From NCBI GenBank assembly GCA_034422875.1, contig DAOUJI010000031.1, positions 1 to 64,000 on the forward strand: 64,000 bases of DNA, in the 5' to 3' direction. This document shows positions 7,828-15,814 of the stretch, piece by piece. Position numbers and translations under genes: made by a program. Below the pieces are notes generated by a model that was not told the origin of the DNA, did no database searches, and was given only the letters and a program-made list of their open reading frames with translations. This stretch comes from DAOUJI01 sp034422875 (GTDB lineage Bacteria > Chloroflexota > Dehalococcoidia > Lucifugimonadales > JAGWBF01). Numbering within the stretch: the first letter of the stretch is position 1; each line of letters opens with the position of its first letter.

Positions 7828-7896
7828 CCCCTCACCGCAAACTCACCGTGTTGACACTGCCATAGGCCCCTCACATAATGAAGTCGACGTGAGGGG
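7828..7896 (+). promoter_or_regulatory. pncB promoter with palindromic operator candidate
   Basis: TTGACA (7851-7856), 17 bases, then CATAAT (7874-7879) is a near-consensus sigma-70 promoter. An 8-bp inverted repeat, CCCCTCAC (7867-7874) and GTGAGGGG (7889-7896), straddles the -10 and start-site region. A further direct copy of CCCCTCAC is at 7828-7835. This looks like a repressor operator, possibly responsive to NAD status, but the regulator is unknown. A hairpin role is possible; there is no T-tract. Confidence 0.6.
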
Positions 7897-7948
7897 GCGT
7901 CGCGACAGGGAACACCCCTCAGTCCACAAGGGCCCACACGGGGGAAGC

Positions 7949-9337
7949 TTGCCCTACAGGTCCGATGAAAGCGGCCTCCTGGCCGACCTCTATCAATTCA
8001 CCGTGGCCCAGGCGTACTTCTATTCGGGAATGTTCGTTCCCGCCACTTTCAGCCTGTTCATCCGAGGATATCCGAATAATCGCGGGTATTTCGTGTCGGC
8101 TGGTCTGGAAGATGTCCTGGACTTCCTCGCCGGCTGGAGCGTCTCAAATGATTCCATCGATTACCTGGATTCCACCGGCAGGTTCAGCCAACCCTTCCTG
8201 GAGCATCTTTCGACTCTCAAGTTCACCGGGGAGGTCTGGGCGATCCCTGAAGGGCGCGTCTTCTTTTGCGACGAACCGGTCATAGAGGTCGCGGGGCCGA
8301 TCATCCCCACCCAGATTGTCGAGACCTACGTAATCAACCGTGTCAACCACCAGACCTCCGTCGCCACCAAAGCCGCCCGGTGCGTCACGGCGGCGGAAGG
8401 GCGGTCATTGTCCGACTTCTCAATGCGCCGCACCCATGGGCTGGACGCCGCGATGACAGCAGCCAGGTCGAGCTATATGGTAGGCTTCTCAAGTACGAGC
8501 AACCTCGCGGCGGGTCGGAAGTATGGGATTCCGGTGAGCGGAACGATGTCCCACGCCTTTGTCACCAGCCAGGCCGACGAGTTGGAGGCTTTCCGGGCAT
8601 ACGCACGCAGTCATCCGGACAGTACTACGCTGCTGATAGACACCTACGACACCATTAACGGAGCCCGCAAGGCAGCGCTGGTGGGGCAGGAGATGGAAAC
8701 TCAAGGACACAGGCTGCGCGCGGTGCGGCTGGACAGCGGCGACTACGTGCAGCTAAGCCGAGAAGTGCGCGCCATACTGGACTCTCAGGGCTTGGGCTAC
8801 GTTGAGATATTCGCCAGCGGCGGGCTGGACGAGTATTCGATAGCCGATATCCTGTCCGAAGGAGCGCCGATTGACGCTTTTGGCGTCGGAACTCGGCTGG
8901 GAGTGTCTGAGGACGCCCCGTCCACCGATATGGTGTACAAGCTGGTGGAAATCGACGGTCGGCCCGTCAAGAAGCTGAGCGATGGCAAGTCCTACCTCCC
9001 TGGCCCGAAGCAGGTCTTCCGTGTCAGGAACGCCGACGGAAGTTTTCAACGGGACATACTGACCGGAAGGAACGAAACATCGGAAGGGGAACCGTTGCTT
9101 TGTAAAGTCATGGAGGGCGGAAAACCAATCGGCCCTCCCGACTCTTTGGAACAAATCAGGCAAAGGTTTCGTGACGACATCAAGCGTCTGCCTGCCGATC
9201 ATAAAGCCGTGAGGAACCCGCGCCGCTATCGTGTAGACGTCGGGCCCCGCCTCAAGGAACTCTCGGACCGAATGGACAAGGACCTAATCTCTAGAGAAAT
9301 CGAAGGCAATGTAAACGCCGACCAGGAGAGTAGATGA
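7949..9337 (+). CDS. pncB: Nicotinate phosphoribosyltransferase
   Basis: The protein of about 462 residues opens with the NAPRTase pattern LLADLYQFTVAQAYF. It continues with FVSAGLEDVLDFL, the active-site region FSMRRTHGLDAA, HAFVTSQADELEAF, VRLDSGDYV and IFASGGLDEYSI. The enzyme makes nicotinate mononucleotide from nicotinate and PRPP with ATP stimulation, in the Preiss-Handler salvage route to NAD. TTG 7949 with GGGGGAAGC upstream is preferred. The GTG at 7889 is in frame but lies in the palindrome next to the predicted transcription start. The stop overlaps the ETF start by 4 bases, so translation is coupled. Confidence 0.92.
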   Translation: MPYRSDESGLLADLYQFTVAQAYFYSGMFVPATFSLFIRGYPNNRGYFVSAGLEDVLDFLAGWSVSNDSIDYLDSTGRFSQPFLEHLSTLKFTGEVWAIPEGRVFFCDEPVIEVAGPIIPTQIVETYVINRVNHQTSVATKAARCVTAAEGRSLSDFSMRRTHGLDAAMTAARSSYMVGFSSTSNLAAGRKYGIPVSGTMSHAFVTSQADELEAFRAYARSHPDSTTLLIDTYDTINGARKAALVGQEMETQGHRLRAVRLDSGDYVQLSREVRAILDSQGLGYVEIFASGGLDEYSIADILSEGAPIDAFGVGTRLGVSEDAPSTDMVYKLVEIDGRPVKKLSDGKSYLPGPKQVFRVRNADGSFQRDILTGRNETSEGEPLLCKVMEGGKPIGPPDSLEQIRQRFRDDIKRLPADHKAVRNPRRYRVDVGPRLKELSDRMDKDLISREIEGNVNADQESR

Positions 9338-11172
9338 AGATAGCCGTTTGCATAAAGCATGTCCCAGTGGTGTCCCGGATACAGTTCGACTATGAGACCA
9401 AGACCATCGTAAGAGAAGGTGTGCCTTCGGAGGTCAACTCCTACGATCTGTTGGGCGTGGACAAGGCCGTCGAACTCGTGCAGGAACACGGCGGAGAGGC
9501 GGTGGCGCTCACCATGGGGCCTCCAGCCGCCAGGGACTCGCTGATACAGTGCCGCGCCATGGGAGCGAACAGAAATGTCCACATTTCGGACCGGGCATTG
9601 GCTGGTTCCGACACCCTGGCAACAGCGAGGTGTCTGTCACTGGCCTTGAAACGGGAACACTTCGACCTGATCATTTGCGGCCGTCACAGCACCGACGCCG
9701 AGACCGGTCAGGTGGGGCCTGAGACGGCGGAGCTGTTGGGTGTGCCCCACGTATCCAACGTGCGCAAGCTGGACTACTCGCCCGAGGACAACACAATCAC
9801 CTTGGAGCGAGAGACCGACGAAGGGCACCAGACCATCAGTTGCCCCCTTCCCGCGCTGGTCACCGTGACAGAAGGCATCATGCCTGAACGCTATCCTCGG
9901 CGAGAGGCGATGCAAGCCGCCCAAGAGGACCCTGCTATAGAAGAAATCACGGCAGCCCAGCTTTCCGACGACCTGGACATCTTCGGAGCTAACGGATCCC
10001 CCACCTGGGTGTCGGAAATCAGGCTCATGGAGCCTCAACGGCTGGGCATTGTGTTCGAAGAGGAACCGGCAGTTGCGGCGTCAAAGATTGCTGAGGCCTT
10101 GAAGGGGCGCAGGACGCCCACAGACTCTCCGCCGGAGCGAACGCAGCACACGCGCTACCCTGGTTCGGGCAGCAGACCCGTATGGGTGGTGGTCGAACGA
10201 TCAGGACAGGGAATCCGGCGGGCCTCCTTAGAAGTCCTGGGGAAGGCGAGGGATGTTGCCGAGCAGACCCAATCAGAGGTGGTTGCCCTGATGCTGGACG
10301 CCGTATCCGATGAGGAAGTGAGGCATCTGGCGGTGTACGGAGCTGACCGGGTGCTGTCCAGCGGTCCGATCGACGGCCATCCCGCCGGGCTGACGGCCAC
10401 AAACACCCTGGCCTCGGCCATTGCCGAGCGAAGTCCCTACGCCGTGCTGTTCAACTCGACACCCGACGGGCGCGACCTGTCTTCGCGAGTGGCGGCAAGG
10501 CTGGGGCTGGGCTTGACGGGAGACGCAGTGGACCTGGAGTTAGACTCCGAGGGACGGCTGGTCCAGTTGAAACCGGCCCTGGGAGGCAACGTGATAGCGC
10601 CCATTCTCTCCAAGACGCTGCCCTACATGGCCACGATGCGTCCCGGGCTGATGACTCCCATCGAACCGGAAGAGGGCGCAGCCGTAGAGACCGAAACTCT
10701 GGTTGTGCGTCCACACGACGGACCTGATATAACCCTGCTGCACGACCATGTGGAGGAAGACGCCCAGGGTATGGAGTTGGAATCGGCCCGCGTCGTTCTG
10801 GGAGTCGGCATGGGAGTCGGCGAGGCTGAAAATGTGCCAGCCGTCCGCGCCCTTGCCGAGTCCATCGGAGCGTCTTTGGCCGCCACTCGGTCCGTAGCTG
10901 ACGAAGGGTGGCTTCCAAGGCAACTCCAGGTTGGTCTCACAGGCAAGGCCATAGCGCCTGACCTGTACATAGCCGTGGGCGTGCGGGGGGACTTCAACCA
11001 CACGGTGGGGATACAAAGGGCTGGGACCATCCTCGCCATAAACAACAATCCCAATCCCAGGCGCACCCCCATGTTCAACGCTGCCGACTACTCAATCGTG
11101 GGGGACTGGGCTGAAACTCTGCCAGCCCTGATAGAAGCTATAAAGCCGGTCCTGGCTGACTTTCTGCAATAG
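9334..11172 (+). CDS. Fused electron transfer flavoprotein beta-alpha
   Basis: This 612-residue chain is an EtfB domain (about 1-265: MKIAVCIKHVPVVSRIQFDY, LIICGRHSTDAETGQVGPE, LPALVTVTEGI) joined to an EtfA domain (about 288-612: VWVVVERSGQGIRRAS through FNAADYSIVGDW). ETF passes electrons from acyl-CoA or related dehydrogenases to the quinone pool. Most bacteria encode two separate subunits. In the alpha FAD-binding loop the usual GISGAIQH is GVRGDFNH, which removes residues that normally contact FAD. It overlaps pncB by ATGA. A hydroxyacid dehydrogenase gene follows 45 bases later. Confidence 0.88.
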   Translation: MKIAVCIKHVPVVSRIQFDYETKTIVREGVPSEVNSYDLLGVDKAVELVQEHGGEAVALTMGPPAARDSLIQCRAMGANRNVHISDRALAGSDTLATARCLSLALKREHFDLIICGRHSTDAETGQVGPETAELLGVPHVSNVRKLDYSPEDNTITLERETDEGHQTISCPLPALVTVTEGIMPERYPRREAMQAAQEDPAIEEITAAQLSDDLDIFGANGSPTWVSEIRLMEPQRLGIVFEEEPAVAASKIAEALKGRRTPTDSPPERTQHTRYPGSGSRPVWVVVERSGQGIRRASLEVLGKARDVAEQTQSEVVALMLDAVSDEEVRHLAVYGADRVLSSGPIDGHPAGLTATNTLASAIAERSPYAVLFNSTPDGRDLSSRVAARLGLGLTGDAVDLELDSEGRLVQLKPALGGNVIAPILSKTLPYMATMRPGLMTPIEPEEGAAVETETLVVRPHDGPDITLLHDHVEEDAQGMELESARVVLGVGMGVGEAENVPAVRALAESIGASLAATRSVADEGWLPRQLQVGLTGKAIAPDLYIAVGVRGDFNHTVGIQRAGTILAINNNPNPRRTPMFNAADYSIVGDWAETLPALIEAIKPVLADFLQ

Positions 11173-11217
11173 TCGATTCATTGTGGCTCGGCAACGGGTC
11201 CGTTTCGAGGTGGATGG

Positions 11218-12120
11218 ATGACCATGCGCGTAGGTTTTATAGGATTGGGGAAGATGGGTATGCCCATGTGCCGACAATTATTGGCGAAGGGGTTTCCGCT
11301 GACCGTCCACAACCGCAGCCGGGGCAAGGTCGACATGCTGGCCCAGGAAGGGGCGAATCCGGCGAGCTCACCCAAGGAAGTCGTGGAGGCGTCGGATATA
11401 GTCTTAGCCTGCCTCCCTGACGGCCCGACCGTAGAATCTGTGTTCCTTGGAGAGAACGGAGCTGTCGAGTCGGCTCGCCCGGGGCAAGTCCTTGTCGACC
11501 ACAGCACCGTATCCTCCCAAATCTCAAAGAGAATTGGCGAGGCTGCGGCCCTGAGGGGAGCCGCATTTATGGACGCGCCGATCAGCGGTGGAGTTGAACG
11601 GGCCGCCGAAGGGACCCTGACCATAATGGCCGGGGGCGATGAGGCGGCGTTTGAGACAGCTCTGCTGGTATTCCAAGCGATGGGCGGCAACGTGCGGCGG
11701 GTTGGACCAATCGGGGCTGGCAGCACGGTGAAGCTGGTAAACCAGCACCTGGTGGCTGTGCATTCTCTAGCAGCATCAGAGGCTCTTCTGGCCGGTGTGG
11801 CCCAGGGTGCAGACCCAGACCTGCTGATAGACATCCTCTCCACCAGTTGGGGAGCCAGCTTCATGCTGGAACGCAACGGACCAGCCATGCTCGACCGGGA
11901 CTTCGAAAACGCCAGGGCCCCTCTGCGACTCATATACAAGGACCTCTCCTTCGCTTTAGAAGGAGCCAAAGAATCGGGCGCGTCTATGCCCCTTGCGGAA
12001 AGGACTATGGAAATAATCCTGGAAGCGGAGGAGCGAGGGTTGCTGGACTTGGACGTGTCCTGCCTCGCGCTGCCTCTGGAGGCGCGGTCGGGGACAGAAA
12101 TCCGACGCTCTTCTGCCTGA
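11218..12120 (+). CDS. Beta-hydroxyacid dehydrogenase (3-hydroxyisobutyrate dehydrogenase-like)
   Basis: The 300-residue NAD(P)-dependent oxidoreductase has the Rossmann motif VGFIGLGKMGMPM, the substrate-binding signature MDAPISGGVERAAEGTLTIM and the catalytic Lys in GAGSTVKLVNQHL. The length is normal for this family, which includes 3-hydroxyisobutyrate, tartronate semialdehyde and glyoxylate/succinic semialdehyde reductases. The substrate is not deducible. GAGG lies upstream of ATG 11218; a second ATG at 11224 is also possible. It is probably in the pncB-etf transcription unit. Confidence 0.9.
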   Translation: MTMRVGFIGLGKMGMPMCRQLLAKGFPLTVHNRSRGKVDMLAQEGANPASSPKEVVEASDIVLACLPDGPTVESVFLGENGAVESARPGQVLVDHSTVSSQISKRIGEAAALRGAAFMDAPISGGVERAAEGTLTIMAGGDEAAFETALLVFQAMGGNVRRVGPIGAGSTVKLVNQHLVAVHSLAASEALLAGVAQGADPDLLIDILSTSWGASFMLERNGPAMLDRDFENARAPLRLIYKDLSFALEGAKESGASMPLAERTMEIILEAEERGLLDLDVSCLALPLEARSGTEIRRSSA

Positions 12121-12186
12121 CTCCCTGACCCAACATTTCCACTGGCTCGTTGACCCGCACGTATGAAAACTCCGCCTGCGTTCTGT

Positions 12187-12192
12187 TATACT
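12187..12192 (+). promoter_or_regulatory. -10 element of response-regulator gene
   Basis: TATACT lies 42 bases upstream of the ATG at 12235. The -35 position, 17 bases upstream, reads TGAAAA and is weak. This is the best promoter candidate in the 114-base gap. Confidence 0.4.
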
Positions 12193-12234
12193 AGCCGCTA
12201 ATCAGTCGGGAAACGTCTCCGCGCATTTGTCAAC

Positions 12235-12927
12235 ATGGCGTCGTACCACGTAGTTGTGTTCACCAACCAGACCTCCGAGTCTGCCTCATTGTTGAACGCT
12301 CTTGGCGACGAAGACGTCAGCTATGAGCTGCAGGACCCCGTTGTAGACGGCCCTGTCCTCAACGGCGCTTTGTCAAACAAACCTGACGCCGTCCTCATGG
12401 ACATGGAAACCGTCGAGGCCGGACTGGTGAAGACGGCAACAGACTCCTGTCATGAAATGAGTCTTCCGGTGATTACCGTGCTCACCGCGACGCGGTTGGG
12501 TCAATACGACCCCTCGATAAATCCGGACGACCTGATTGTCCACCCCTTCCCCATCGGCGAGCTGAAGGCAAGGCTGGGACAAGTCATCTTCAAGAACCGC
12601 GGCCCCCAAGGCAGAGAAGTGTTGAAAGTCGGCGACCTTAGCATCGACCTGGAGCGGTACGAGGTGAGCCTTGAGGGGAAGAAGGTGCTGCTGACCTACA
12701 AAGAGTACCAGATGCTTGTCTTGCTCGCGTCTAACCCGGGCAAGGTGTACTCCCGTGAGAACCTGCTGAGCCAGGTTTGGGGGTACGACTACTTCGGCGG
12801 CACCCGCACGGTCGATGTCCACGTCCGGAGGCTCCGCTCCAAGATAGAGAACGCCAACCACTCTTTCATCGAGACCATCTGGAACGTCGGCTACAGGTTC
12901 AACCTCAAGGAGTCGGGCGCGGGATAA
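12235..12927 (+). CDS. Atypical OmpR/PhoB-family response regulator
   Basis: The 230-residue protein joins a receiver-like domain (1 to about 118) to a clear winged-helix DNA-binding domain (about 128-228: LTYKEYQMLVLLASNPGKVY, VWGYDYFGGTRTVDVHVRRL, IWNVGYRF). The receiver is degenerate. The acidic pair expected after the first strand is missing (VVVFTNQTS), and the conserved KP near strand five is HP (VHPFPIGEL). An Asp remains in VLMDME. No histidine kinase lies nearby. It probably acts without phosphorylation, as other atypical OmpR-type regulators do. That is inference. Confidence 0.85.
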   Translation: MASYHVVVFTNQTSESASLLNALGDEDVSYELQDPVVDGPVLNGALSNKPDAVLMDMETVEAGLVKTATDSCHEMSLPVITVLTATRLGQYDPSINPDDLIVHPFPIGELKARLGQVIFKNRGPQGREVLKVGDLSIDLERYEVSLEGKKVLLTYKEYQMLVLLASNPGKVYSRENLLSQVWGYDYFGGTRTVDVHVRRLRSKIENANHSFIETIWNVGYRFNLKESGAG

Positions 12928-13038
12928 ACGGCTTATTCCCTGAGAGAAGTACAAAACTTAGGTCGGCGGCTCTGAATTTAGTGGATTGTATCGGGTGGTT
13001 ACGGCAAACTACCCACACTTCGTTACTAGGGAGATCCA

Positions 13039-13650
13039 ATGATAAGGGCGGTGGTTGTGTTGATGGGATTGGTGTTCATGGCAGCTTGCTCTCAGTTCGA
13101 CCCGACCCCGACGGCGCAGCCTCCTATGCCGAATACCTCAACGCCAGTGCCGACGCTGATTCCTACTCCCACTCCTGGGGTTGCTTGGAAGGATGTAGGT
13201 CTCGACTGCGAAATCAGCGCATGGGAAGTGGCCCCTACGGAATTCCGTCTATGGTGGGACGAAGAAGTCTATCGAGGCAGGTTCTTTCTGGATCGCGAGT
13301 TGGCGATAGCCCGGTTCGCAACCCCGCCCAAGTCAATGAATGTCGGTTGCGACGAAGCAGGCACCAAAACCCCGGATGAATGGAGAAGCACACAGAGACC
13401 GTGGGTTATGGATTGCCTCATGTCCTCTCCAGATGTGTCCAACTCTCTTCACGAATTCAGCCTTCGGGCGATTTGGATACCCAGCAGAGACGAAAACGGG
13501 AAGGGGGACATTGAGAACCTGCATATGCACTATAGCCCCGTCAATTCGTTCTACCTGTTGCTGGATTTTGCATCTCAGCAGACACAGAGTTACGGGCAGT
13601 TGCAAATGGAAGTGACCTGCCTACCCACGTCAGTGTATCCCGATGGCTAG
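13039..13650 (+). CDS. Predicted lipoprotein of unknown function
   Basis: The 203-residue protein has a lipoprotein signal: a basic MIRA start, a hydrophobic stretch and lipobox MAAC with the acylated Cys at about residue 17. A Pro/Thr-rich linker follows (PTPTAQPPMPNTSTPVPTLI, about residues 22-47). The mature domain of roughly 150 residues has four cysteines (such as LDCEISAW and VGCDEAG) that could form disulfides. I recognise no family. GGGAG precedes the ATG. It lies at the left border of the accessory islet. Confidence 0.7.
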   Translation: MIRAVVVLMGLVFMAACSQFDPTPTAQPPMPNTSTPVPTLIPTPTPGVAWKDVGLDCEISAWEVAPTEFRLWWDEEVYRGRFFLDRELAIARFATPPKSMNVGCDEAGTKTPDEWRSTQRPWVMDCLMSSPDVSNSLHEFSLRAIWIPSRDENGKGDIENLHMHYSPVNSFYLLLDFASQQTQSYGQLQMEVTCLPTSVYPDG

Positions 13651-13710
13651 GTATCGTTAACAGTCTACATAATCTCTATCGAAGCATGACCTCAGAGCGG
13701 GAGGCCGAAG

Positions 13711-13965
13711 ATGGAAATGAATCCATATCAGACAAGGATGTTGTTGGATGAGATCGAGCAATCCGCTCAGCCGCCTGACGGCACGGCGCCGGACGATATA
13801 GCCCACCTCCTACACAGAGGATGGATAGACAGTGACGATACGCTACTGACCCCCGATCTAGTAGAGAGGATTCAGACATACAAGCTAACGTCTGAGGGAG
13901 AGTCTAAATTAAGGGACCTGCAAGATAGTCTCCTGGGCCAGCGTAGCTGGACGACGAAGGTCTAA
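13711..13965 (+). CDS. Small hypothetical protein
   Basis: This 84-residue ORF has a strong GGGAGG ribosome site before its ATG. The predicted protein is hydrophilic and mostly helical, with two short segments (MLLDEIEQSAQ and LTSEGESKLRDLQDSL) that resemble a compact winged-helix or helical bundle. No domain is recognised. It is transcribed toward the TIR-like gene but separated from it by more than 300 bases, so functional linkage is unproven. Confidence 0.55.
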   Translation: MEMNPYQTRMLLDEIEQSAQPPDGTAPDDIAHLLHRGWIDSDDTLLTPDLVERIQTYKLTSEGESKLRDLQDSLLGQRSWTTKV

Positions 13966-14050
13966 TTGCGGTAATACCAAAACCGTCCCAGACGATCGGC
14001 TCGGCGTAATTTGTTCTTCGGTGTATCCCTAGCGGAATCGGCTAGTCATT

Positions 14051-14065
14051 CGAGTTTTGCACTCC
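14051..14065 (+). repeat. Islet boundary repeat, copy 1
   Basis: CGAGTTTTGCACTCC. The core GTTTTGCACT recurs at 15333 and 16333, each time at an edge of a TIR/membrane module. It might be a remnant of insertion or recombination sites. Confidence 0.5.
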
Positions 14066-14126
14066 TCTCCATGCCCTAGACGCTCGACACGGGGGCTGGG
14101 CCACCGTAGGATCGGCCAGTACCTTA

Positions 14127-14160
14127 ACAAACTAAAAACTCCCGCTCTGCCAAGCGGGAG
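14127..14160 (-). terminator. Terminator-like hairpin facing the minus strand
   Basis: CTCCCGCT (14139-14146) and AGCGGGAG (14153-14160) form an 8-bp stem with a 6-base loop. Read on the minus strand it is followed by TTTTTAG. No minus-strand gene reaches this point, so it may end antisense transcription or be a relic. Confidence 0.5.
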
Positions 14161-14301
14161 ATTCAGACCGAACCTTTCGGCAACGATGGTGGGGGTCAAA
14201 CGCTCGTACTATAAAAACCTAAGTTGAATTTGCAACCGTCCCCGCCGCTCCGTCAGGATTGGCAACAGCGGGAATCGAAAATGGAAACTAGGAGGTGTGA
14301 C

Positions 14302-14805
14302 TTGCCAAAGCGACGGACATTCTACAGCTTCCACTTTAAGAATGACGCCTGGAGAGCAGGACAAGTGCGCAACATCGGCGCAACCGAGCACGATGAGCCG
14401 GTTTCAGACAATGACTGGGAGGCAATCAAGAAGGGCGGCGACTCTGCCATCGAAAAGTGGATAGACGACCAAATGAAATCCCGGTCATGCGTAATAGTCC
14501 TAGTCGGTTCGCAGACCGCGAACAGAAAGTGGATCAACTACGAAATTAGGAAAGCGTGGACCGACAAGAAAGGTCTATTGGCCATCCGCATCCACAGGCT
14601 CCTTGACCAAGACGGCAAGTCTTCGACCAGAGGCGACAACCCGTTCAGCTATATAAAGCTCAAGAACGGTAAGACCATAGCCGACTACCCTCAGCATGCC
14701 AAGCTTTACAATCCGCCGGGCGCGAACAGCAAGGATGTGTACGGCCGCATCTCGGACCACATTGCGGAGTGGGTCGAGAACGCTATAGAGAATCACCGTC
14801 AGTAG
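14302..14805 (+). CDS. TIR-like (MTH538/ThsB-type, DUF1863) protein
   Basis: The 167-residue protein starts PKRRTFYSFHFKNDAWRAGQ and has VIVLVGSQTANRKWINYEI and LLAIRIHRLLDQDGKSSTRG. These are the hallmarks of the TIR-like family that includes ThsB, the phage-sensing, signal-producing subunit of Thoeris defence. Glu81 in NYEI occupies the usual catalytic Glu position of TIR NADases. A TTG start at 14302 is favoured because AGGAGG ends six bases upstream; frames from 14224 or 14281 would add an unrelated N-terminal extension. The membrane-protein gene follows after 8 bases. No ThsA is present. Confidence 0.85.
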   Translation: MPKRRTFYSFHFKNDAWRAGQVRNIGATEHDEPVSDNDWEAIKKGGDSAIEKWIDDQMKSRSCVIVLVGSQTANRKWINYEIRKAWTDKKGLLAIRIHRLLDQDGKSSTRGDNPFSYIKLKNGKTIADYPQHAKLYNPPGANSKDVYGRISDHIAEWVENAIENHRQ

Positions 14806-14813
14806 AATTCTCG

Positions 14814-15257
14814 ATGGGGACCTTCGGTTTCGACAGCACCCAGGTCCGGGCCCATCTAGAGATGTTGCAAGGGGTCATTCAACCCATTGCGGAGAATAGC
14901 CGCTACTGTAAGTTGTGGAGCATCACGGCACTGTCCGCCGTATTGTTCCTGTCCGCTAGAGGAGGAGTGGCGTGGTACACTTTGATTGCTCTTGCGCCTC
15001 TCTCCTTCTTTCTCTTACTGGACGTCTACTATCTAACCCTTGAACGCCGATTCCGAGGCCGGTATGAGTCGATGTTGGAAAAGTTGGGCAGTGACGCTTA
15101 CGGGTCGAACGACGCCTACCAAGTCGCTCCCGTGGACTTCTCCTGGTTCATATTGATGAAGTCCCTCAGGTCCCCATTGGTGTACCCGTACTATCCTCTT
15201 GCTTTCTGTATAGCCTTGGCGGTTTTCGCCGCTCAGCACCTCCTGGGATGGGGCTGA
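14814..15257 (+). CDS. Multi-pass membrane protein paired with TIR-like gene (copy 1)
   Basis: The 147-residue protein has a cytosolic N-terminal helix, two close membrane spans (about 35-49 and 53-74, ending LLLDVYYL) and a third near the C terminus (about 123-143). The core AENSRYCKLWSIT and VYYLTLERRFR is shared with the protein at 15380-15814, which has AENCRQCKLWSVT and AYYLTQERAFR. The layout recalls small 2TM effectors such as SLATT proteins that act beside nucleotide-signalling sensors. Family membership is not established. It is probably translationally coupled to the TIR-like gene. A membrane-disrupting effector role is inference. Confidence 0.75.
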   Translation: MGTFGFDSTQVRAHLEMLQGVIQPIAENSRYCKLWSITALSAVLFLSARGGVAWYTLIALAPLSFFLLLDVYYLTLERRFRGRYESMLEKLGSDAYGSNDAYQVAPVDFSWFILMKSLRSPLVYPYYPLAFCIALAVFAAQHLLGWG

Positions 15258-15308
15258 CTAGCAGGGCGGCAACCTTAACAGGCTGGTTCTCTCAACTGGA
15301 GGGCGTTT

Positions 15309-15362
15309 CATGCCTGCAACGGCATGTTCTCGAGTTTTGCACTTCCCTCGGAAGTGCAAAAT
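15309..15362. terminator. Double hairpin between convergent modules, containing boundary repeat copy 2
   Basis: CATGCC/GGCATG (15309-15314 with 15321-15326) is followed by a 12-bp perfect stem, TTTTGCACTTCC(ctc)GGAAGTGCAAAA, at 15334-15360. The A- and T-rich ends make it a plausible bidirectional terminator for the two facing operons. CGAGTTTTGCACTTCC is also copy 2 of the islet repeat. Confidence 0.65.
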
Positions 15363-15379
15363 AGTCTGCGCTCACCCAT

Positions 15380-15814
15380 TCAGACGGGAATTACGACCAC
15401 CAAGGCGATCGTACAACCCAAGGGCAAGTAAAACCAACTACACGGCGTGGCTTTAAGTCCTGCCAGCCAATGCTTCCATCCGATTTTCTCTCCCCACGCA
15501 TACAACTCGGATGGGCTTAGGTCTCCGCCATGCAATTTTTGAACGAACCCGGCACTAGCCCGACGAAAGGCCCGCTCCTGGGTCAAGTAGTAGGCATCCA
15601 AGCCCCAAAGCAGGAGTAACGGAACGAGAGCTATCAGAGCGTGCTCCGGTGATTCGCTCCTGGCGGCGAAGAATAGGATGGCGGCAATGATCGTCACACT
15701 CCACAATTTGCACTGGCGGCAGTTCTCCGCCATACGGGAAATAATGCCCTGCTCGATTTGCAGGTGGGTGTGAACGGACAGAGACTCTGCGGTTACGGGT
15801 CTCGGTTGATTCAC
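15380..15814 (-). CDS. Multi-pass membrane protein paired with TIR-like gene (copy 2)
   Basis: The 144-residue paralog of the 14814-15257 product has the same order: N-terminal helix, AENCRQCKLWSVT leading into a span, IALVPLLLLWGLDAYYLTQE, a cytosolic segment and a C-terminal hydrophobic span (PLGCTIALVVVIPV). A GTG at 15814 overlaps the upstream TIR-like stop as GTGA, the typical arrangement for translational coupling, and gives nearly the same length as copy 1. A longer frame from 15850 would overlap by 40 bases. The role is unknown; a membrane effector is suspected. Confidence 0.75.
   Translation of the reverse strand: MNQPRPVTAESLSVHTHLQIEQGIISRMAENCRQCKLWSVTIIAAILFFAARSESPEHALIALVPLLLLWGLDAYYLTQERAFRRASAGFVQKLHGGDLSPSELYAWGEKIGWKHWLAGLKATPCSWFYLPLGCTIALVVVIPV

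Larger units (their letters stand above)
13966..14301. other. Intergenic stretch before the TIR-like module
   Basis: This 336-base gap has no supported gene. It contains one copy of the islet repeat (14051-14065), a hairpin with a minus-strand T-tract (14139-14160) and the ribosome site of the TIR-like gene (14290-14295). No clear promoter hexamers were found. Confidence 0.6.
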
